Part shown: positions 5,326 through 8,429 of the stretch, one piece after another
Position numbering within the stretch: the stretch's first letter is position 1
Layout of the letters: each line of letters starts with the position of its first letter
Origin: CAYOYK01 sp964408185
Lineage (GTDB): Bacteria; Bacillota; Clostridia; Christensenellales; Aristaeellaceae
DNA: 8,429 nucleotides
Direction: 5' to 3'
Assembly: GCA_964408185.1 (NCBI GenBank)
Contig: CAYOYK010000087.1
Location: forward strand, 1-8,429
Translations under genes and position numbers: made by a program
The notes under the pieces: model-generated
Databases searched by the model: none
Seen by the model: only the letters and a program-made list of their open reading frames with translations
What the model was told of the DNA's origin: nothing

Positions 5326-7008
5326 ATGAATCAAGCTGTTGTAAGCGCCGTTCGGCGCGCCTTGGACGCGGCGGGGCTGCTGCGCGCGGATGCCGTGGCG
5401 GTCTGCGCCGTCAGCGGCGGGGCGGATAGCGTGGCGCTGCTGCTGGCGCTGGCGGAGCTGGCCGCGCAGGGCGGGCCGCGCGTGGTCTGCGCGCATGTGG
5501 AGCACGGCCTGCGGGGCGAGGCCAGCCGGGCCGACGCGGCCTATGTGCGGGCGCTCTGCGCGCGGCGCGGCGTGGCGCTGCGCCTGTACCGCGCGGGGCT
5601 GGACGCGCGGGCGCCCGGCGTGGAGGAGCGCGCGCGCGAGGCCCGTCGCCGGGCCTTTCGGGACGCGATGGACGCGCTGGGCGCGGACGCGGTGCTCACG
5701 GCGCATCACGCGGACGATCAGCTGGAAACGGTGCTCATGCGCATGCTGCGCGGCGGCGGCGCGGGAGGCCTGCGCGGCGTGCCCGCGCAATCGCGGCTGG
5801 GTGGCGGATGGCTGCTGCGGCCCTTTCTGGCGCTGCCCAAGGCGGCGCTGGAGGCCTACGTGACGGAGCGCGGCGAGGCGTGGCGCGTGGACGAGACCAA
5901 CGCGCTGCCGGACTGCCTGCGCAACCGTCTGCGGCTGACCCTGCAAGCGCTGCCGCAGGCCGATCATGCCGCCCTGCGCGCCCACATGGGCGACAGCGCC
6001 GCGCTGCTGGCCCTCGATGAGGACTGTCTGCGCGCGCAGGCCGACGCGCTGCTGGCCGATTGCGCCAACAGGGAGCCGCCCTATTGCTTTGCGCGCGTCG
6101 CGCCGCTGCGGGCCGCGCCGGAGGCGATCCGCCTGCGCGCGCTGCGCGCCCTGTACGCGCGGGCGCTTTGCGCGATCTGCGCGCCGGAGCGCCCCCCCGC
6201 GCTGACGGTGCAGGCGTGGGACGCGTCCGGCATCCCGGACGCGCAGGGCGAGCGCCCGTGCGAGCTGATGGGCGAGCCAGCGGACGATGTGGCCGCGAGC
6301 GTGCCCGCGTTGTTTTCGGCCGAGGTAGCCGCGAGTACGCCCGCGCCGTTTGCGCCCGCCAAGCAAATCCCGCCGCCGGACGAGCGCGGCCTGAGCTGTG
6401 CGCAAAGCCTCACGCTGGAGCGTGTGCTGTTTGCGGATTCGGGCGCGTCCGTCAACCTGCCCTGCGGGCTTGCGGCCCTGCGCGCGAACGACCGCCTGCA
6501 CATCGTCTGGCAGGAGGGCCGCGCGCCGCTGTTTACGGCGGAAGGGCTTGCGCCGCTGGCGGCGGGGGACGAGACGATGAATCAGTCCCTCCGCTGGTGC
6601 GGGTGGACCTTCCGGCTGGCGCGGGCCGAGAGCGGCGCGGCCGAGCTTGCGGCCCGGAGGCCGACGGACGATCCCCGCCGCCTGTACGAGCTGCTGCTGC
6701 CCGCGCGTGACCTGCCCGCGCTGATCCTGCGCGCGCCGGAGCCGACCGACCGCTTCCGTCCGCTGGGCGCAAGCGGAAGCAAGCCGCTCCGCCGCCTGCT
6801 GACCGACCGCAAGCTCGATGCGCCCCTGCGTCCCTTCCAGCCCGTCGTGGCCGACAGGGACGGCCTGATCCGCTGGCTGCCGGGGCTCGCGCTGGGCGAG
6901 AGCGCCCGACTGCATCCATCCGAGGAGCTGCTGCGGCTGACCGCCGTGCCGCCATCCGGCTTTGCATATGCCCCAACGACCGCTATCACAAAGGAGAACG
7001 AAGCATGA
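5326..7008 (+). CDS. tilS: tRNA(Ile)-lysidine synthase TilS
   Basis: A 560-residue PP-loop ATPase that attaches lysine to C34 of the CAU-anticodon tRNA-Ile, switching it to read AUA. The PP-loop SGGADS is at 30-35, the HHADDQLET motif at 127-135 and a TilS C-terminal domain (FRPLGASGSKPLRRLL) near the end. The N-terminal spacing to SGGADS matches other TilS proteins when the ATG at 5326 is used. The upstream in-frame ATG at 5257 precedes the promoter and would add 23 atypical residues. No Shine-Dalgarno precedes 5326, so the mRNA is probably leaderless. It is longer than usual (B. subtilis TilS is about 470) because of a Pro/Ala-rich insertion at about 310-365, which includes a 12-residue duplication (321 and 333). 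Its TGA overlaps the hpt ATG, implying translational coupling. Confidence 0.96.
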   Translation: MNQAVVSAVRRALDAAGLLRADAVAVCAVSGGADSVALLLALAELAAQGGPRVVCAHVEHGLRGEASRADAAYVRALCARRGVALRLYRAGLDARAPGVEERAREARRRAFRDAMDALGADAVLTAHHADDQLETVLMRMLRGGGAGGLRGVPAQSRLGGGWLLRPFLALPKAALEAYVTERGEAWRVDETNALPDCLRNRLRLTLQALPQADHAALRAHMGDSAALLALDEDCLRAQADALLADCANREPPYCFARVAPLRAAPEAIRLRALRALYARALCAICAPERPPALTVQAWDASGIPDAQGERPCELMGEPADDVAASVPALFSAEVAASTPAPFAPAKQIPPPDERGLSCAQSLTLERVLFADSGASVNLPCGLAALRANDRLHIVWQEGRAPLFTAEGLAPLAAGDETMNQSLRWCGWTFRLARAESGAAELAARRPTDDPRRLYELLLPARDLPALILRAPEPTDRFRPLGASGSKPLRRLLTDRKLDAPLRPFQPVVADRDGLIRWLPGLALGESARLHPSEELLRLTAVPPSGFAYAPTTAITKENEA

Positions 7009-7568
7009 ACCAGAACGCGGACATCTATCAGGATCTATCCGGGATACTCTACACGCGCGAGCAGCTGCGCGAGGCCGTCGAAAAGCTCGGCCAGCGCATC
7101 ACGGCGGATTATCAGGGCAAGGCCCCGGTGATGATCTGCATCCTCAAGGGCGCAAGCGTGTTCTTTACCGATCTCATCCGCCAGATCGACCTGCCGCTGG
7201 AGATTGAGTTCATGGCGATCTCCAGCTACGGGGCCAGCACCAAGAGCAGCGGCGAGGTGCGCATGCTCAAGGACTTGGACCGCTCGGTGCTGGACCGCGA
7301 CGTGCTGGTGGTGGAGGACATCGTGGACAGCGGCACCACCCTCAGCTACCTGAAGGGCCTGCTGCTGAACCGCGGCGCAAAGAGCCTCAAGCTCGTCGCC
7401 CTGCTGGATAAGCCCGCGCGCCGCCGCGTGCCGCTGGATGTGGACTACTCCTGCTTTAACATCCCGGACGCGTTTGTGGTCGGCTACGGCCTAGACTACA
7501 ACGAGAAGTACCGCAACATCCCGGACATCGGCATTCTCGACCCGAAGGTCTACGCAGCCAAGGAGTGA
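7005..7568 (+). CDS. hpt: Hypoxanthine(-guanine) phosphoribosyltransferase
   Basis: A 187-residue type I phosphoribosyltransferase that converts hypoxanthine (and usually guanine) plus PRPP to IMP or GMP in purine salvage. It follows B. subtilis HprT along its length. Visible motifs are LKG (47-49), SYG (74-76), the PRPP-binding EDIVDSGTTL (104-113), LLDKP (133-137) and FVVGYGLDYNEKYRN (157-171). The RBS AAAGGAG (6990-6996) lies 8 bases before the ATG and inside the end of tilS; the ATG overlaps the tilS TGA (ATGA). The tilS-hpt pair is conserved in Firmicutes, where ftsH often follows. Here no gene is visible in the following 861 bases. Confidence 0.98.
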   Translation: MNQNADIYQDLSGILYTREQLREAVEKLGQRITADYQGKAPVMICILKGASVFFTDLIRQIDLPLEIEFMAISSYGASTKSSGEVRMLKDLDRSVLDRDVLVVEDIVDSGTTLSYLKGLLLNRGAKSLKLVALLDKPARRRVPLDVDYSCFNIPDAFVVGYGLDYNEKYRNIPDIGILDPKVYAAKE

Positions 7569-7581
7569 GGCTCGCGGCGAC

Positions 7582-7688
7582 CTTGCGCCTGCGCGGCGCG
7601 GGCTTTGCGCCGTGCGGCGCGGCTTTGCGCCTGCGCGGCGTGGGCGGTGCGCCTGCGGGCGCAGGCTTTGCGCTGTGCGGGCGCAGGG
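7582..7688. repeat. Array of five 20-23-bp GC hairpin units
   Basis: Five units resembling CTTTGCGCCTGCGCGGCG start at 7582, 7603, 7623, 7645 and 7666, beginning 13 bases after the hpt stop. Each can form a small hairpin, mostly GCGCC with GGCGC around a 4-5-nt loop. The unit lengths vary and are not multiples of three, so the open frames here (92 codons on plus from 7565, 70 and 165 on minus) are unlikely to be genes. It lies in the hpt 3' region and lacks a T tract. Confidence 0.8.
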
Positions 7689-7704
7689 GAGCGCACTCAA
7701 CATC

Positions 7705-7819
7705 GCGTTCCCTAGGGGGACGCAAGCGCCGAAGGCGCGGTGAGGGGGGACGAAGTCCCCTCTTACGCGGGTGCTTTAGCACCCGCCGTCGGTACGGTGC
7801 CTCAGCCTGCGGGCTGAGG
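7705..7819. repeat. Row of five consecutive stem-loops
   Basis: Stem-loops are: 7705-7723 (8 bp with one G-U pair); 7726-7738 (GCGCC-GAA-GGCGC); 7746-7760 (GGGGAC-GAA-GTCCCC); 7767-7786 (GCGGGTGC-TTTA-GCACCCGC); and 7800-7819 (CCTCAGCC-TGCG-GGCTGAGG). The last four stems are perfect. None is followed by a proper T tract on the plus strand. This could be a structured non-coding element or a composite intergenic repeat; the family is not recognised. Confidence 0.7.
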
Positions 7820-7825
7820 TTCGTC

Positions 7826-7853
7826 ACTTTTCTTTTCAGCTGAAAAGAAAAGT
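7826..7853. repeat. Perfect 28-bp palindrome
   Basis: Bases 7826-7853 equal their own reverse complement. Each half-site is ACTTTTCTTTTCAG and the centre is CAGCTG, so there is no loop. Its purine/pyrimidine-biased, AT-richer composition contrasts with the GC-rich surroundings. It is followed by AACCAAAAGAAA. It could be a bidirectional terminator-like element, a protein-binding site or the end of a dispersed repeat. Confidence 0.8.
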
Positions 7854-7877
7854 AACCAAAAGAAACAGCGTGATTGA

Positions 7878-7925
7878 GGCCGATCGATGGGCCAGCATGC
7901 CCATCTTGTGCTACAAGCGATCGCC
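7878..7925. other. Possible three-way-junction structure
   Basis: GATGGGC (7886-7892) pairs with GCCCATC (7899-7905) and TTGT (7906-7909) with ACAA (7913-7916). Both hairpins are enclosed by an outer stem, 7878-7885 with 7919-7925, that has one bulged C. The pairing suggests a folded RNA or a decayed mobile-element end. The rest of 7854-8029 shows no RBS-led gene and only short pairings such as 7936-7940 with 7951-7955. Confidence 0.35.
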
Positions 7926-8029
7926 CAGAAAACTTGCGTGATAGCGTTAGCACGCCTGCGGTGCCCGGCTTGGCCGAACTGCTGCCCTGCGCTTGTTGAC
8001 TTGTTCCTGTGCAAGGGACGGCATGCAGG

Positions 8030-8080
8030 CATGGTGGCCCTGCGGGGCCCTCGATTGGTTTGCCGCGCCTGCGGGCGCGG
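8030..8080. repeat. Left arm of 51-bp perfect inverted repeat
   Basis: The exact reverse complement of 8379-8429, 51 of 51 bases. The arm contains two nested palindromes, GGCCC-TGCG-GGGCC (8036-8049) and CCGCGCC-TGCG-GGCGCGG (8063-8080). The right arm reaches the window end, so the true length of the inverted repeat is unknown. Confidence 0.95.
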
Positions 8081-8082
8081 AG

Positions 8083-8378
8083 GGAACGGGCGGTATTGGC
8101 TTTGCTCCCTAACGTGTTTAGGGCGTAGGTAGCTTGGGAAACGATGTATTGGCTTCTCTCCTCTGTGCGTCTACGGCGTTATTTCCTTGGGGGAACGTGG
8201 TATTGGCTGCGCACCCCTGTATGTCTATGGCATGTTCTCTTAGGAAACGAACCATTGGCTTTGCTACCCGGATACCTACGGCATTGTTCCCGTAGAAACG
8301 CCATATGGCCTTTGCTATCCCGCGTGTCTAGGGCATTGCGCCCAAGGCACGCGGGTTTTGCTTCGCTCCCCCGTACCC
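8083..8378. repeat. Six degenerate 51-55-bp tandem units
   Basis: Units begin near 8083, 8138, 8192, 8244, 8295 and 8347, judged from the anchor AACG; successive periods are 55, 54, 52, 51 and 51. The rough consensus is GGAAACG, three or four variable bases, TATTGGCTTTGCT, a C-rich run, then TGTCTAGGGCATT and TTCCC. Unit ends (GGAA and TTCC) are partly complementary, so each unit may fold. The last unit is truncated at the right inverted-repeat arm. The non-triplet period rules out a repeat protein. Confidence 0.75.
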
Positions 8379-8429
8379 CCGCGCCCGCAGGCGCGGCAAA
8401 CCAATCGAGGGCCCCGCAGGGCCACCATG
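8379..8429. repeat. Right arm of 51-bp perfect inverted repeat
   Basis: Reverse complement of 8030-8080. The two arms enclose the six-unit array, making an element of at least 400 bp. This size and shape fit a MITE-like non-autonomous element, but target-site duplications cannot be checked because the right flank is outside the window. Confidence 0.95.

Noticed and set aside
5158..6915. 585-codon minus-strand ORF
   Set aside because: It is antisense to tilS and has the same Arg/Ala/Gln-rich shadow composition, without an RBS or motif.
7802..8132. Overlapping small ORFs after hpt (7802-8032 minus, 7887-8132 plus)
   Set aside because: No Shine-Dalgarno, no recognisable domain, and they run through the palindrome or the inverted-repeat arm. 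Better explained as open frames in non-coding repeats.
8083..8378. CRISPR array
   Set aside because: The repeated portion spans nearly the whole unit and is degenerate, there is no conserved repeat with unique spacers, and no cas genes are present.
8083..8378. Integron attC array
   Set aside because: No consistent GTTRRRY core sites, no cassettes between units and no integrase in the window.

Overview
The window looks like a chromosomal segment of a GC-rich (roughly two-thirds G+C by eye, not counted) Gram-positive bacterium of the Bacillota, most likely a clostridial lineage. The basis is a Firmicute-type gene set: a YacL-type membrane PIN/TRAM protein next to radA, and tilS overlapping hpt, with strong AAGGAG-type ribosome binding sites. 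A finer placement (for example Christensenellales or Oscillospirales) is only a guess.

Layout. Bases 1-292 are non-coding, with a 55-bp direct repeat and GC-rich hairpins. A UraA/PyrP-type nucleobase permease lies on the minus strand (293-1762), with a clear promoter at 1827-1855. Bases 1763-2512 hold no credible gene: a leftward terminator candidate, eight copies of an ~18-bp minisatellite, two hairpins and a tandemly duplicated 130-bp block. Next, on the minus strand, come a yacL-like PIN/TRAM gene (2513-3652) and radA (3783-5165), probably co-transcribed from an extended -10 promoter at 5249-5257. Back to back with it, a plus-strand promoter (5291-5319) drives tilS (5326-7008) and hpt (7005-7568), which overlap by ATGA. 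The last 861 bp (7569-8429) hold no credible gene: a 20-23-bp GC hairpin array, a row of stem-loops ending in a perfect 28-bp palindrome, a possible three-way-junction structure, and six degenerate 51-55-bp repeats enclosed by a perfect 51-bp inverted repeat that runs to the window edge.

The genes are housekeeping: pyrimidine or purine base uptake (UraA family), recombination repair (RadA), tRNA-Ile lysidine modification (TilS) and purine salvage (Hpt). No defence system, toxin-antitoxin pair, prophage, transposase or CRISPR is visible. The unusual content is in the non-coding DNA and promoter architecture: tilS is predicted to be leaderless, the uraA -10 box is bracketed by an inverted repeat, and intergenic regions are crowded with repeat and hairpin families. 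Both window ends lie inside repeats, suggesting it may be a whole short-read contig. All structures were found by eye; no folding, alignment or database search was run.
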